Shown here one piece after another: positions 63,786 to 64,000 of a DNA stretch of 64,000 nt; within the stretch, counting starts at the first letter, position 1, and every line of letters starts with the position of its first letter. The position numbers and the translations under genes are program-made. The notes beneath the pieces were generated by a model, which did no database searches, was not told where the DNA came from, and saw nothing but the letters and a program-made list of their open reading frames with translations. The stretch comes from Entamoeba invadens IP1 (Eukaryota; Evosea; Mastigamoebida; Endamoebidae), in NCBI RefSeq assembly GCF_000330505.1, contig NW_004440180.1:15087-79086 (forward strand), given 5' to 3'.

Positions 63786-64000
63786 ATGACACAACTGAAG
63801 CAAGACTTGACAAACCTCGACGAGTGCCTCCCTTCATTTCTGACGCAAGAACAGCGTGCAGTGGCACAGACTGAGTTCTACAAGACACTTGCAGAGAAGG
63901 CGCACAAATTCTATCGCGGGAAGATTCAGATCATGCCGAAGTGCACACTGTGCGGATTTAATTGGTTCAATGCGTACTACACTCCCGGCGTATCTCGCAT
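63786..64000 (+). CDS. malic enzyme-like protein, N-terminal 71 codons (cut by window end)
   Basis: It starts MTQLKQDLTNLDECLPSFLT. A helical segment (TLAEKAHKFYRGKIQIMPKC) and NWFNAYYTPGVSR follow. The spacing and the GKIQI...AYYTPGV pattern match the N-terminus of malic enzymes (GKI.......LAYTPGV), where the Tyr is a catalytic residue. Malic enzyme converts malate to pyruvate and CO2, with NAD(P)H formed. In anaerobic protists it links to pyruvate:ferredoxin metabolism. The rest of the gene lies beyond the window. Confidence 0.7.
   Translation, partial: MTQLKQDLTNLDECLPSFLTQEQRAVAQTEFYKTLAEKAHKFYRGKIQIMPKCTLCGFNWFNAYYTPGVSR

Noticed and set aside
1..64000. tRNA and rRNA genes
   Set aside because: None could be recognised by eye on either strand; a covariance-model search would be needed to exclude them.

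Overview
The window looks like nuclear DNA of an Entamoeba-type amoeba. Most likely this is E. invadens, but the species is an inference. The evidence is extreme AT richness, compact genes with few and very short introns (two start GTTTGT), two very large cysteine-rich transmembrane kinases of the Entamoeba TMK type, anaerobic redox genes (a 2[4Fe-4S] ferredoxin and an iron-sulfur flavoprotein), and a dense load of DNA transposons.

Layout. 1-2070 is the right end of one Maverick/polintovirus-like element (element A), cut by the window start. 3813-16677 is a second, full-length but decayed relative in the same orientation (element B, about 12.9 kb). It has diverged terminal inverted repeats, a protein-primed DNA polymerase B, an integrase with DD35 spacing, a packaging ATPase, a probable double-jelly-roll major capsid protein, a fibre-like protein with 11-residue repeats and several small virion-type proteins. 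Most of its genes carry in-frame stops or frameshifts. 16933-27123 is a transposon graveyard. It holds a 4.1-kb long-TIR element containing a spliced small gene, a pogo MITE and a hAT-type MITE with a perfect 8-bp target duplication. It also holds a 436-bp SINE-like insertion with a 22-bp target duplication, a long-arm foldback element, and a 4.0-kb TA-flanked element with a dead coiled-coil gene and a nested mariner-type element.

From about 28 kb the window holds host genes. Two receptor-like transmembrane kinases (28.3-33.3 kb + strand; 39.3-47.2 kb - strand) face each other. Between them lie a gene of unknown function and a multi-exon CUE-domain gene. Further right are a ferredoxin gene of only 58 codons (49.3 kb), a secreted-type ORF with an in-frame stop, Trm5 tRNA m1G37 methyltransferase, a pogo/Tigger transposon with two visible lesions, an iron-sulfur flavoprotein, a second copy of the unknown gene in inverted orientation sharing an almost identical 866-bp block, an unrecognised 182-aa protein, and the first 71 codons of a malic-enzyme-like protein cut by the window end.

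The strongest observations are the virus-like elements: element mosaicism (ATPase nearly identical while adjacent genes are strongly diverged), the DD35D integrase and the hendecad fibre. Also notable are the inverted 866-bp duplication joined to two different N-termini, and an MSP-like juxtamembrane domain shared by the two kinases. All calls are by reading the sequence; no database search was run.
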